NCBI GenBank assembly: GCA_018827375.1
Contig: JAHJYW010000042.1
Location: 124,001-188,000, forward strand
Origin: Alphaproteobacteria bacterium
GTDB lineage: Bacteria; Pseudomonadota; Alphaproteobacteria; Caulobacterales; Hyphomonadaceae
DNA: 64,000 nt
Reading direction: 5' to 3'
Part shown: piece after piece, positions 25,607-34,275 of the stretch
Layout: each line of letters begins with the position of its first letter
Numbering within the stretch: position 1 is the stretch's first letter
Program-made: the position numbers and the translations under genes
Notes under the pieces: generated by a model
What the model was told of the DNA's origin: nothing
The model's database searches: none
Seen by the model: the letters and a program-made list of their open reading frames with translations, nothing else

Positions 25607-26137
25607 ATGGCGAAAGCAGTGCCGACATGCGAATCAGATATGCCTGCGGCTGAACCCGTGGTGCGCGTGATCGGCCGCGTGAAGTGGTTCGATAGCGCCA
25701 AGGGCTATGGCTTCATCGTGGCCGACTCCACGTCGGACGCGGCGCTGACCGGCGACGTGATGCTGCATGTCTCCTGCTTGCGCGACTATGGCGAAACCTA
25801 TGCCGACGAAGACGCCCGCATTGTCTGCGATGCCGTCGAGCGGGAACGGGGCTGGCAGACGGCTCACATCATCGAGATGGAGCGCCCGCGCGCCGTCGTC
25901 GCCCGCGAGAAGGGCGTCGAGTTCGACTTCACATCCGTCACCCTGAAATGGTTCAACCGCACCCGCGGCTATGGCTTCGTCCAGCGCGACGAGATCGAGA
26001 TCGACATCTTCGTCCATGCTGTGGTCCTGCGTCAGGCAGGCTATGAGGATATCGAGCCCGGCACCCGGATGGAGGTCGTTCTGGGCAAAGGCGCCAAGGG
26101 TGAAAACGTCACGTTCGTAAAGCCGCGTCAGGACTGA
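25607..26137 (+). CDS. Double cold-shock-domain protein
   Basis: The 176-residue protein contains two cold-shock (OB-fold) domains, at about residues 17-85 and 108-174. Each has an RNP1-like motif (KGYGFIVAD and RGYGFVQRD) preceded by VKWFD / LKWFN. Two-domain CSD proteins of this size are characteristic of alphaproteobacteria such as Caulobacter (CspC/CspD type) and bind single-stranded RNA or DNA as chaperones, sometimes in stationary phase. I use ATG 25607; a TTG one codon earlier is also possible. The gap from the tRNA is 125 bases, and DUF192 follows 57 bases later. Confidence 0.93.
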   Translation: MAKAVPTCESDMPAAEPVVRVIGRVKWFDSAKGYGFIVADSTSDAALTGDVMLHVSCLRDYGETYADEDARIVCDAVERERGWQTAHIIEMERPRAVVAREKGVEFDFTSVTLKWFNRTRGYGFVQRDEIEIDIFVHAVVLRQAGYEDIEPGTRMEVVLGKGAKGENVTFVKPRQD

Positions 26138-26194
26138 ACGGCAAACAGCCAAGAGCGCTTGCTCAGGCTCGCATGCGCCGCTAAACCAACTCGC

Positions 26195-26650
26195 ATGACC
26201 CGTTTGATCACCAGTGTTTTTGTCGCCGCCTTTTTCCTTGTTCAGGGCGCTTTCGCCCAGTTGGAAACAGGCCCGCTCGCCATTGATACAGGCGACTCCT
26301 TGCACAAGTTCACGGTCGAACTGGCCAATGATCCCGAAGAGATCCGCGTCGGCCTCATGAACCGCCCCGAAATGGCGCCCAATGCGGGCATGCTGTTCGA
26401 TCTGGGCGAGCCACGTGAAGCCAGCTTCTGGATGAAGAACACCCTTATCCCGCTCGACATGCTCTTCCTGAACACGGATGGCAAGATCATCGCGATTGCC
26501 CGGAATACGGTTCCGGGTTCGCTGCGCTCGATCGGGCCGGGCGTGCCGGTAAAAGCCGTGCTGGAGCTGAATGGCGGTCGCTCTGAGGCGCTTGGCATCG
26601 AGCCGGGCGACGTGGTCGAGCACGCGGTGTTCGGCAATCTCGCACAATGA
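26195..26650 (+). CDS. DUF192 secreted protein
   Basis: The 151-residue protein starts at ATG 26195 with a signal peptide (MTRLITSVFVAAFFLVQGAFA, cleaved before Q). The mature domain has the DUF192 motifs FTVELANDPEEIRVGLMNR, GMLFDLG, FWMKNTLIPLDMLFL and the terminal GxxxxLGIEPGDVVEH. The family is a small beta-barrel exported domain of unknown function, often found beside cold-shock protein genes in this class, as here. The thioesterase-like gene follows after 13 bases. Confidence 0.9.
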   Translation: MTRLITSVFVAAFFLVQGAFAQLETGPLAIDTGDSLHKFTVELANDPEEIRVGLMNRPEMAPNAGMLFDLGEPREASFWMKNTLIPLDMLFLNTDGKIIAIARNTVPGSLRSIGPGVPVKAVLELNGGRSEALGIEPGDVVEHAVFGNLAQ

Positions 26651-26663
26651 CCTGCGCGGCCTC

Positions 26664-27077
26664 ATGAAGCCGCCCCCACCGGGCTTTGCGCCAAACCCCT
26701 CTCGCGGCAAATTTACACTGCACAATGGCCCCACATTCAGGGCCAGCGCCGAAGGCGACATGCGCACAGGTATGTGGGTGCTCGATCGTCACTGCAACGG
26801 CATGGGCTTTATGCATGGGGGCATGACGTGCGCCTTTGCTGACAGTGCTCTGGCCTGGGCCGTGTGGACCGTCACAGGGCGCATGTCCGTCACGCTGAAA
26901 CTTACATTGGAATTTATGGACATCGTGCCGGAGGGCACATGGCTTGAAGCCCATCCGGAAGTTACCGCCGTCGACGGCGATATCGTCCATGTGACGGCCC
27001 GCCTCCTCAAGGAGGGTGGCCACATCGCTGCCCGCGCCGATGCCGTGTTCCGGTCCCTGCGGCGGCGCACCACATGA
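26664..27077 (+). CDS. PaaI-type hotdog thioesterase family protein
   Basis: The 137-residue hotdog-fold protein has the PaaI/YbgC-like sequence NGMGFMHGGMTCAFADSALAWAV, in which HGG is the family signature and the downstream Asp is the probable catalytic residue. SVTLKLTLEFMDIVPEGTWLEA provides the expected beta strands. It probably hydrolyses an acyl-CoA thioester, but the acyl group cannot be predicted. The ATG at 26664 is chosen because the hotdog domain begins shortly after; longer in-frame starts lie inside the DUF192 gene. Confidence 0.85.
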   Translation: MKPPPPGFAPNPSRGKFTLHNGPTFRASAEGDMRTGMWVLDRHCNGMGFMHGGMTCAFADSALAWAVWTVTGRMSVTLKLTLEFMDIVPEGTWLEAHPEVTAVDGDIVHVTARLLKEGGHIAARADAVFRSLRRRTT

Positions 27078-27117
27078 GGCAGGATGGCGCGCGACAACAC
27101 TAAACGCGCATCTGCCC

Positions 27118-27164
27118 GATAACTGTGTTATCCCGGCTCTAAATAGAGTTGCCGTAGGGATAAC
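27118..27164 (+). promoter_or_regulatory. Nested inverted repeats in the cydA leader covering the ribosome-binding site
   Basis: GATAAC-TGT-GTTATC (27118-27132) is a perfect 6-bp dyad. GTTATCCC (27127-27134) is also perfectly complementary to GGGATAAC (27157-27164), with CTCT/AGAG inside the loop. The second arm contains the AGGGA (27156-27160) that serves as the cydA Shine-Dalgarno. Either an operator or an RNA hairpin that masks the ribosome-binding site would fit. No FNR-type TTGAT-N4-ATCAA box is visible. Confidence 0.45.
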
Positions 27165-27170
27165 CGACCA

Positions 27171-28586
27171 ATGGATTTTGACGCTCTGCTATTATCGCGC
27201 ATCCAGTTCGCGTTCGTCATTGCCTTTCACATCATGTTCCCAGCTTTCACGATTGGCCTCGCGGCCTTTCTCGCTGTTTGCGAGGGTCTGTGGCTGAAGA
27301 CAGGGCATGAGGCGTTCAAGCGCCTCTACATGCACTGGGTCAAAATCTTCGCGCTCGCCTTCGCGATGGGCGTCGTTTCCGGCGTGGTAATGAGCTACCA
27401 GTTCGGTACGAACTGGAGCGTCTTCTCCGAAATCGCAGGCAGCGTGATCGGCCCGCTTCTCGGCTATGAAGTCCTCACGGCCTTCTTCCTTGAGGCCACC
27501 TTCCTGGGCGTCATGCTGTTCGGGTGGAACAAGGTCGGTCGCAAGCTCCACTTCGTTGCCACCTGCGCCGTCGCCATCGGCACCACGATTTCCGCCTTCT
27601 GGATCATATCGGCCAATAGCTGGATGCAGACGCCGCAGGGCTTTGCCGTCGATCCGGCCACCGGCAACTTCTACGCCACCGACTGGATGAAGGTTATCTT
27701 CACCCCTAGTTTCCCGTCGAGACTGGCCCACATGCTGATCGCCGCTTACATCACCACTGCGGCTGTCGTGCTTGCGGCTGGCGCCTGGCAGGTCATCTGT
27801 GGCCGCGTGACCAAGCCGACCCGCTGGCAGATGCGCATGGCGTCCATGACGCTCGCCATCCTGCTGCCCATCCAGATCATGATCGGGCATGAGTCCGGGC
27901 TCATCGCGCACGAGTACCAGCCCGCCAAGATCGCCGCGGCAGAAGGCTGGTGCGAAACCGCGCCCATTCAGGGCACCATGCTGATCGCCTGGCCGGCAGA
28001 CAATGCCTGTGGCCATGCCGGCATCACCATTCCCGGCACCAGCCCCTACCTTTTCGCAGGCACGCCCGAGGGCGAAGACCTGAAGGGCCTCGACCAGTTT
28101 GCGCCGGAAGATACGCCGCCCATCTGGCTCGTCTTCTACGGCTTCCGCATCATGGTTGGCGCCGGCCTTGCGATGCTCGGGCTTGGCCTTTGGGGCTGTT
28201 TCCTCTGGTGGCGTGGCCGTCTGGACGAAAAGGGCCTGTTCCACTGGGCCGCCGTTCCCGGCGGCGCGCTTGGCTTCATCGCCGTCATCACCGGCTGGAT
28301 TGTCGCGGAAGTCGGTCGCCAGCCCTACACCGTGTATGGCCACCTGCGAACGGTCGACAGCGTCTCGCCTGTCTCCACCGCGCAGGTCGCCACATCGCTC
28401 CTCGTCTTCATGGTCACCTATGCGATCATCTTCACCGCCGGCACGGTCTACATGGCCCGTATCGCCACCCGCGGCTTTGACGATGATCCGAAGGGACCGA
28501 AGGAAGCCCGCCGTCCGCCCGGTTCGCCAATGGGTGCCGTCGACGAACCCGCCGAAACCGGCGAAGACATTGTCGCAGCGGACTAG
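27171..28586 (+). CDS. cydA: Cytochrome bd-type quinol oxidase subunit I (CIO type)
   Basis: Subunit I carries hemes b558, b595 and d and the quinol-oxidising loop of this inner-membrane terminal oxidase. The 471-residue protein has RIQFAFVIAFHIMFPAF with a heme-ligand His near residue 20. The acidic proton-channel region LLGYEVLTAFFLEATFLGVMLFGW is present, as are LPIQIMIGHESG and the EVGRQPYTVYGHLRT motif of the C-terminal half. The Q loop is short, as in the cyanide-insensitive (CioA) branch, so this oxidase is probably active at microaerobic or sulfide/cyanide-stressed conditions. It is the first gene of cydA-cydB-DUF2474. Confidence 0.95.
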   Translation: MDFDALLLSRIQFAFVIAFHIMFPAFTIGLAAFLAVCEGLWLKTGHEAFKRLYMHWVKIFALAFAMGVVSGVVMSYQFGTNWSVFSEIAGSVIGPLLGYEVLTAFFLEATFLGVMLFGWNKVGRKLHFVATCAVAIGTTISAFWIISANSWMQTPQGFAVDPATGNFYATDWMKVIFTPSFPSRLAHMLIAAYITTAAVVLAAGAWQVICGRVTKPTRWQMRMASMTLAILLPIQIMIGHESGLIAHEYQPAKIAAAEGWCETAPIQGTMLIAWPADNACGHAGITIPGTSPYLFAGTPEGEDLKGLDQFAPEDTPPIWLVFYGFRIMVGAGLAMLGLGLWGCFLWWRGRLDEKGLFHWAAVPGGALGFIAVITGWIVAEVGRQPYTVYGHLRTVDSVSPVSTAQVATSLLVFMVTYAIIFTAGTVYMARIATRGFDDDPKGPKEARRPPGSPMGAVDEPAETGEDIVAAD

Positions 28587-28595
28587 GAGAGACCC

Positions 28596-29645
28596 ATGAC
28601 ACTCGACCTTCCTCTGATCTGGGGCCTCATCCTCGCCATTGGCGTCTTCATGTACGTCCTGCTCGACGGGTTCGACCTCGGCGTCGGCATGCTCACCTTC
28701 CATGCCCGCTCCGACGAAGAGCGCAACATGATGACTGCCACGATCGAACCCGTCTGGGACGGTAACGAAACCTGGCTGATCATCGGCGGCGGCGGCCTCT
28801 TCGCTGCCTTTCCCAAGGCCTATGGCATCATCATGCCGGCGTTTTACCTGCCGGTGCTGATCATGCTCGCGGCGCTTATCTTCCGCGGTGTGGCGTTTGA
28901 ATTCCGGCACAAGGCTGTACGCAAGCCCACGCGTGTCTTCTGGAACAGCGCGTTCTTCGGCGGATCGGCCACGGCCGCATTCGCGCAGGGCCTCATGCTT
29001 GGCGGCATGATCCAAGGCATCAATGTCGAGGGCGGCGCCTTCGCTGGCGGTGCGTTCGACTGGCTTACGCCTTTCTCTATCGTGGTCGGCGTCTCTGTGG
29101 TGATCGGTTACCTGCTGCTGGGGTCCTGCTGGCTGGTGCTGAAGACCGAAGGCGAACTCTACAACCGGGCCCGCAACTGGGCGCGCATGTCTCTGGTGGG
29201 TGTGGCGATTGCCTTTCTGGCCGTCAGCCTCGCCACACTGGCCATCGATCCGTCGGTCGGCGCGCGCTGGGGCTTCACCATGACCAGCATCGACTTCGCG
29301 CGTCTCCTGCCTCTTTCGCCAGCGCCCATTGCGGGCATGGCCCTTTGCGCCTGGCTCTGGCGTGATCTTTCAATGAAACCGGGGCCCAATGCGGCGCCAG
29401 ACTGGCGCCCCTACCTGCTGGCCGTCGGCGTGTTCCTCAGTGGCTATATCGGTCTCGGCGTCAGCCTCTTTCCGTATATTGTTCCCTTCGAGTACACGAT
29501 CTGGGATGCGGCTGCGCGTGACAATGCCCTTGGCTTCATGCTCGTCGGGGCAGGGATCATGCTGCCGATCATCCTGCTGTACACGGCCTATGTGTATTCA
29601 CTTTTCTGGGGCAAGGTGAAGCCCGGGGACGGCTACCATGGCTGA
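28596..29645 (+). CDS. cydB: Cytochrome bd-type quinol oxidase subunit II
   Basis: Subunit II is the structural partner of CydA. The 349-residue protein begins with hydrophobic helices containing VLLDGFDLGVGML (about residues 22-34), followed by PVWDGNETWLIIGGGGLFAAFPKAYG. Both are diagnostic of CydB. About eight to nine membrane helices are expected. It starts nine bases after cydA behind AGGAGA, and its stop overlaps the small DUF2474-like gene. Confidence 0.96.
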   Translation: MTLDLPLIWGLILAIGVFMYVLLDGFDLGVGMLTFHARSDEERNMMTATIEPVWDGNETWLIIGGGGLFAAFPKAYGIIMPAFYLPVLIMLAALIFRGVAFEFRHKAVRKPTRVFWNSAFFGGSATAAFAQGLMLGGMIQGINVEGGAFAGGAFDWLTPFSIVVGVSVVIGYLLLGSCWLVLKTEGELYNRARNWARMSLVGVAIAFLAVSLATLAIDPSVGARWGFTMTSIDFARLLPLSPAPIAGMALCAWLWRDLSMKPGPNAAPDWRPYLLAVGVFLSGYIGLGVSLFPYIVPFEYTIWDAAARDNALGFMLVGAGIMLPIILLYTAYVYSLFWGKVKPGDGYHG

Positions 29646-29796
29646 TCCCGTCTTCCGCCCGACCGAGCCGCTGCCAGACGATCAGCCCGAAGGGCCGCTT
29701 TTCAAGCGGCTCGGCTGGTTCGTCGGGATCGCGATCATCTCCATGCTTGCTGTCGCAGCCGTCGCCTATCTGCTGCGAACGCTGCTATTCCTGTAA
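29638..29796 (+). CDS. DUF2474-like single-helix small protein of the bd oxidase operon
   Basis: A 52-residue frame starts at ATG 29638, overlapping the last eight bases of cydB, and ends at TAA 29794-29796. A Pro-rich cytoplasmic leader is followed by LFKRLGWFVGIAIISMLAVA and AVAYLLRTLLFL. This matches the DUF2474 pattern (Arg-Leu-x-Trp-Phe then one membrane helix) seen after cydB in CIO-type operons. Such peptides resemble CydX/CydS in size and position and probably stabilise the oxidase; the homology to DUF2474 is by eye, and the role is inference. Confidence 0.8.
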   Translation: MADPVFRPTEPLPDDQPEGPLFKRLGWFVGIAIISMLAVAAVAYLLRTLLFL

Positions 29797-29815
29797 AATA
29801 GCACAAGGCCATATC

Positions 29816-29842
29816 GGCAAGGCCCGTGATTTCGCCCTTGCC
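29816..29842 (+). terminator. Hairpin after the cyd operon, weak terminator candidate
   Basis: GGCAAGG (29816-29822) pairs perfectly with CCTTGCC (29836-29842) across a 13-base loop, 20 bases after the last cyd gene. There is no T-run, so it could equally be a 3'-end stabilising stem. Confidence 0.3.
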
Positions 29843-29916
29843 TGAACCGCGTTCGCCCGCTCTCATGGTGGCAGGTCATCCTGATCGAGCGGGATAAAGG
29901 GGGGGAGAGCGATAAC

Positions 29917-32298
29917 ATGCCGGGAAGACGTGCTAGCCACCAAGGCGTAGGAGATGTCGCTCCATTTAGATGCTTGCTGAAGGGGCTGATTGTGGTTTTG
30001 GTCGCCTCGGTAATCGCCGCCTCAGTCAATCCTGTCCGGGCGCAGGCAGCGCAGTGGCCCACCACGGAGTTTACGGTCGTTCTACATGACCATCGTCAGA
30101 CGGCGGTTGATAGCGCCATCGCGGCCCTCGGCAACCAGACGGGCCTTTATGAAGAGGCGCTCCAGCCTCACATCGTCCAGATCGAAGCTTACCTTCACGA
30201 AGTCGCGCTCGAGTACCAGGCCATGGGCTTCAAAGCCCCCGCGCTGCCCATCTCGGCGCGGCGCTACGAGGTCAATCTCTATCCCTTCGAGGAAGGGTTT
30301 GATGCGCCTGCGCGCGTCGCGCGTGCGAATCCGACCCATCTTGAAGTCGACGTCGATGCCGTGATCAATTGGGGCAAATGGGACAAACGCCTCTATGAGC
30401 ATCTGGCGCATGAACTCTTCCATGCCGTTCAGGCGGCCTATGACCATAATGACGACGACCTGGGCGGCTTTTTCAACGAGGGAACTGCGCAGGCTGTCGG
30501 TGTCGACATGGCGTACAGGCTTCGCGGGGAGGAACCATCGCGCTCCGGTTCAGGCCGCTGGGCGGCTCGGCGGTATGATGTATCGCTGCTCAAGCCCGTC
30601 GACAGGAACGATACTTACGCAACGGCTTCCTTCTGGCGCTATCTCGGGGAGGAAGTCACCGCGTCCGCCAAGCAACAAAATGCGAGCATCCATGAGATAC
30701 CCGCCAACTATCGCTACCTTCATGAGATGATGCTTGAGCCGCTGAACTCCGGCAGCGACAAGGCCGTCCTGCAGTGGCTTAACAGTGGGCTGCTGAAAAG
30801 CATCAAACAGCCCCTCGACCGGGAATATGCATTCTTCCTCTCCACTTTCGCCGGGTATGGCGAAGGACGATACACGAGCGAGAAAAATACGCCGCAGAAG
30901 ATCAAAGCCATCATGCAGGACAAACTGTTCAATAAGTGTACCGAACTGCCGCTTGAAGGGCCTCAATCAGGCGTGGCGATCCCACTGAAGATCGACGCCC
31001 TTGCAGGCAAGTGTATCAGGATTGCAGATGGTGATGCGAGCCGGCCGGGGCCCGTCCAAATGGTCATCCAGGTTGAGGCGGACTCTGCACGCGAATTGAA
31101 CCAACTATGGATGGGTGCAGCCGGTGCCCAGAAAACGTCACGTCGTCTGCAGGCGTCTGGCATGACAGAAATGGGCCGCCACTTTGCCCTGTGGCAGGTG
31201 GATTTGTTGCCCGATGAGCAGATGTCCCTCATCGTCACAAACATGGATGCCGCCCCTTGGGAGACGAAAAGCTTCACGGGCCAGCTTTCAATCACCACCA
31301 CAGCGGCAAAAGTGGACAGCACGTTTGTCGGTCCGTTGCCGGCTGCGCCCGCCCGCGCTGCGCCCAAGACAGGCACATCAAGAAACCAGCAGGCTGCCCG
31401 GGAGCAGACTTTCAACGGCTCCGAAGCCACCAAGGTCGTAATCGATGCGGACAATCGCGCGGTTCGCATTTCGATACGCGCCACGCCTGACATTCTCAAC
31501 GTATTGGCCGGGGTCAATGCTGAGGGCGGTGCAATGGAACAGATACTCATCGCCGGGGAGATATTGAACGAGACGCTTGGTGATATGAACGGGACATTCT
31601 CCAGCTTGTCGGCATTGGAAAAGAGCACGCCCGGCACGGCCATAGACATTGCCGTTCCATTCTTTGACTATGGCTTCACGGGAACAATCCCTGGTGCGCG
31701 TATCTCGACGAATGGCTACGATGGCGGTGAGTTCCATGCCGTCGGGCCGACCGATTCCCTGCCGGGTGGTCAGCGTGAGTTCAGGCCGTCAGGAACGGTG
31801 ACAATCATCCACTATTCGCCGACCCTACTCGAAGGCCGCTTTGTCGCTGATTTTACAGATCCAGATTCGCTAACCCCGAAGCAGATGCAGGAATCGCAAC
31901 CCACCCTCGACATTATCGGAAACCTGCAGGGCTATTTCCGGATCGCGGCCCCCTGGAAGGAAGACAGCCGCTACGAACCCGATGAATCCGTCACGCCGCT
32001 GTCTGACTTGCGGTCAGATATCATGGCAAGAATGCCCCAGGGCCAAGAAGACATTGTCGATGCCGTCATGGCCGCCGCAGAAGCCGCCAGGCAGACCGGA
32101 GACGCTCCAGACATGTCGGCGATTGCGGCCTCACAGGGGGCGCCACGTGCCGCCTGTGACTGCTCCTGTTCCGGCATGCGCAAACTGGAAGCCATGGGAG
32201 AGGCCGTCGATCAGGCCAGTCGCGCACCAACGCCCGCTGAACTGGCAATGGCCAAGTGCGGACTCACATGCATGGCAGAGTATCAGCGCTGCGAGTAA
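29917..32298 (+). CDS. Large secreted protein with HExxH zinc-protease motif and Cys-rich tail
   Basis: I do not recognise the family of this 793-residue protein. A signal peptide (hydrophobic about residues 21-40, likely cleavage after VRAQA) indicates export. HELFHAVQ at 165-172 is a zinc-protease HExxH motif, and NEGTA with Glu188 lies 19 residues beyond the second His, a spacing compatible with a gluzincin-type third ligand. The middle (about 330-640) is beta-rich with no known motif. The last ~50 residues hold C-x-C-x-C, then C-xxx-C and a Cys one residue from the end, suggesting disulfides or metal binding. The start is preceded by a strong GGGGGGAGAG. It stands alone between the cyd operon and a convergent hydrolase. 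Confidence 0.8.
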   Translation: MPGRRASHQGVGDVAPFRCLLKGLIVVLVASVIAASVNPVRAQAAQWPTTEFTVVLHDHRQTAVDSAIAALGNQTGLYEEALQPHIVQIEAYLHEVALEYQAMGFKAPALPISARRYEVNLYPFEEGFDAPARVARANPTHLEVDVDAVINWGKWDKRLYEHLAHELFHAVQAAYDHNDDDLGGFFNEGTAQAVGVDMAYRLRGEEPSRSGSGRWAARRYDVSLLKPVDRNDTYATASFWRYLGEEVTASAKQQNASIHEIPANYRYLHEMMLEPLNSGSDKAVLQWLNSGLLKSIKQPLDREYAFFLSTFAGYGEGRYTSEKNTPQKIKAIMQDKLFNKCTELPLEGPQSGVAIPLKIDALAGKCIRIADGDASRPGPVQMVIQVEADSARELNQLWMGAAGAQKTSRRLQASGMTEMGRHFALWQVDLLPDEQMSLIVTNMDAAPWETKSFTGQLSITTTAAKVDSTFVGPLPAAPARAAPKTGTSRNQQAAREQTFNGSEATKVVIDADNRAVRISIRATPDILNVLAGVNAEGGAMEQILIAGEILNETLGDMNGTFSSLSALEKSTPGTAIDIAVPFFDYGFTGTIPGARISTNGYDGGEFHAVGPTDSLPGGQREFRPSGTVTIIHYSPTLLEGRFVADFTDPDSLTPKQMQESQPTLDIIGNLQGYFRIAAPWKEDSRYEPDESVTPLSDLRSDIMARMPQGQEDIVDAVMAAAEAARQTGDAPDMSAIAASQGAPRAACDCSCSGMRKLEAMGEAVDQASRAPTPAELAMAKCGLTCMAEYQRCE

Positions 32299-32335
32299 GC
32301 CCGCCGAAGCGCTATGCCGGTTGTGCGGACGTGCG

Positions 32336-33490
32336 CTAAAACAGGCGCCGGGCCTCCATCCACTCCGTTACTTCCTTGACCGCCTTTGGCAGCAGGTCAG
32401 GACGTTCGATATAGTAATGGTCGGCGTCCTTGATCGTCACCATCTGCTTGTCTTCCGAGCCGACGGCCTCGAACAGGCGCTTCGCATGGCTTGGCGTGCA
32501 GGCCAAGTCGGCTGAGTTGCTGATGACGAGCACAGGGCAGGAGACGCGCGAGGCATTGCCCGTGCCGTCCGCCCGGCTCTTGTCATAGCTCCACTGCGAC
32601 AGCCATGAGCGCAGTGTGGTGAAACGCCCGAGACCGACCGGCCCGTCATTGGCAATGCGCGGATCGCCGAGGTAACACGTGCCGGGCTTCCTGTCCGACG
32701 GGTCCTGCGTCGGGTCCAGCCAGCGCACATCGCTCATCGTACCCTGCACCACGAAACACCGCTCGGCGTCCGGGTCATCGCTCGCCTTGATGGCAGCCAG
32801 TTGCGTAAGCACGCGGTCGGTGATGCGCCGGTTGCGTGCCACCTGTGCCGCACGGAACAGCGTCACGAATTCATGGGAATAGGGCGGCTGGTTTGGGCAG
32901 TCCGCGTCATAGATGTTCAGTTCCCTGTCGCGTTCGAACGGCTTGTCCTCGTCGAGGATCGACGGGTCGATCCATTCCGTCATCGTGTGCGACCGGCTGA
33001 TATGCGCCGCCAACAGCAGGATGGCATCGGCCGGGATCAGGCCTGCGCCCGCAATGTCCACCGCATCGCCTGCGGGCGTTTCCGTGATGGTCGGGTTCTC
33101 GGCCTGGTCCTGATAGAACAGCGACAGTGATCCGCCGCCAGACCAGCCGCCCAGCACAATTTTCTCATATCCAAAGCGCTTCTTCGCATCTGCAATACAG
33201 GCGCCAAGGTCCAGCACGCATTTCTCCATGATCAGCGCCGTGTCATTGCCGCGATAACGCGGGTTGCAATAAATCACGTGATGGCCTTCGCGGGCGAGCG
33301 CTGTCACCAGCGGCAGGAAGCTTCCGCCGCCAATCGGGTGGCTGAACAGGATGACAGTTTTCGACTCCACATCATCCGGCCGGATGCGCATGCACTCCAC
33401 GAAAACCTGCCCCGCTGGGCCGCCATAGGTCTCTTTCAGACGCCCCGAATCTGCGTGTACAAACCCGTAGGGTTCCCTTGCGATAGCCAT
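32336..33490 (-). CDS. Alpha/beta hydrolase
   Basis: The 384-residue protein has the alpha/beta-hydrolase pattern. FSHPIGGGSFLP supplies the oxyanion region (about 49-60), the nucleophile is Ser117 in GGWSGGGS, and the catalytic histidine is probably in IKDADHYYIERPDLL near the C-terminus. VLVISNSADLACTPSHAK carries the likely acid. Substrate is unknown, although esters or lactones are plausible given the neighbours. The ATG at 33490 follows AAGGA nine bases upstream. It is divergent from the VOC gene with 83 bases between starts. Confidence 0.85.
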   Translation of the reverse strand: MAIAREPYGFVHADSGRLKETYGGPAGQVFVECMRIRPDDVESKTVILFSHPIGGGSFLPLVTALAREGHHVIYCNPRYRGNDTALIMEKCVLDLGACIADAKKRFGYEKIVLGGWSGGGSLSLFYQDQAENPTITETPAGDAVDIAGAGLIPADAILLLAAHISRSHTMTEWIDPSILDEDKPFERDRELNIYDADCPNQPPYSHEFVTLFRAAQVARNRRITDRVLTQLAAIKASDDPDAERCFVVQGTMSDVRWLDPTQDPSDRKPGTCYLGDPRIANDGPVGLGRFTTLRSWLSQWSYDKSRADGTGNASRVSCPVLVISNSADLACTPSHAKRLFEAVGSEDKQMVTIKDADHYYIERPDLLPKAVKEVTEWMEARRLF

Positions 33491-33573
33491 CTGCGTGTTT
33501 CCTTGCCCTTGTTTTTTATGAAGCGCATACTTGCGCAAACACTATCAAGGGGAAAGCAGGAAAGGTCCGAGGA

Positions 33574-34275
33574 ATGATTGAACAGTCCCGGCCGCAGCCA
33601 AGCGGCATACATCACATCGCCATCATGTCGTCCGACATAAAGAAGCATATCGCCTTCTTCTCGGAGGTCATGAACTTCCCGCTCGTCGCGCTATTCGACA
33701 TGCACGGCGTGCCCGGCGGCCTGCATGCCTTCCTGCGCATGAACGATCACAGCTTCTTCTCGATCGTCCAGCTGCCGGATGTCGACAAGATACCGGTCAC
33801 GCTCGGCATCACGCATTCCGGCAATGGTGCATTGCCCAGCGCCGCTGGAACGATGCAGCACCTCGCTTTCCGCGCTGATGATGAAGAAGGCCTCCTCGGC
33901 ATGCGCGACCGCCTGCGCAGCCACGGCATCAACGTCATTGGCCCGCTCGATCACGGCTTCTGCAAGTCGATCTATTTCGCCGGACCAGACCAGATGACGC
34001 TCGAGGTCGCCGCGCCCGCAACGCACGTCGACCCGCAGCAATGGATTGATCCCACAGTGCTCGAGAAGGCCGGTATCTCGGCGGCAGAAGCGGAAAGCTA
34101 CAAGGCGCCAGCGCCTTATGCAGGAAAGGGCAACGAGCCGCAGCCGCCCTACGATCCCGCCAAGCCGCACATGGTCTACCCGCCGGAAATGTACCAGGCC
34201 ATGCTGAAAACGCCGGATGACGTTCTCGCCAATGCTGCGAAGTTCCCCGGTCCGCCTGTGCCAATCCCCGCCTAA
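33574..34275 (+). CDS. VOC (glyoxalase/dioxygenase-superfamily) protein
   Basis: The 233-residue protein has a VOC fold in residues ~11-150. IHHIAIMSSDIKKHIAFFSEVMNF begins the first module with a candidate metal-ligand His, MQHLAFRADDEEGLLGMRDRLRSHG begins the second with another, and MTLEVAA supplies the usual Glu. A ~75-residue Pro-rich tail has no recognised domain. It could be a lyase, isomerase or extradiol-like enzyme, and no specific reaction can be assigned. Its 3' end overlaps the convergent CoA-transferase gene by four bases. Confidence 0.82.
   Translation: MIEQSRPQPSGIHHIAIMSSDIKKHIAFFSEVMNFPLVALFDMHGVPGGLHAFLRMNDHSFFSIVQLPDVDKIPVTLGITHSGNGALPSAAGTMQHLAFRADDEEGLLGMRDRLRSHGINVIGPLDHGFCKSIYFAGPDQMTLEVAAPATHVDPQQWIDPTVLEKAGISAAEAESYKAPAPYAGKGNEPQPPYDPAKPHMVYPPEMYQAMLKTPDDVLANAAKFPGPPVPIPA

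Noticed and set aside
27078-27170. FNR/Anr box upstream of cydA
   Set aside because: No TTGAT-N4-ATCAA-like sequence was found; only the GATAAC/GTTATC repeats are present.
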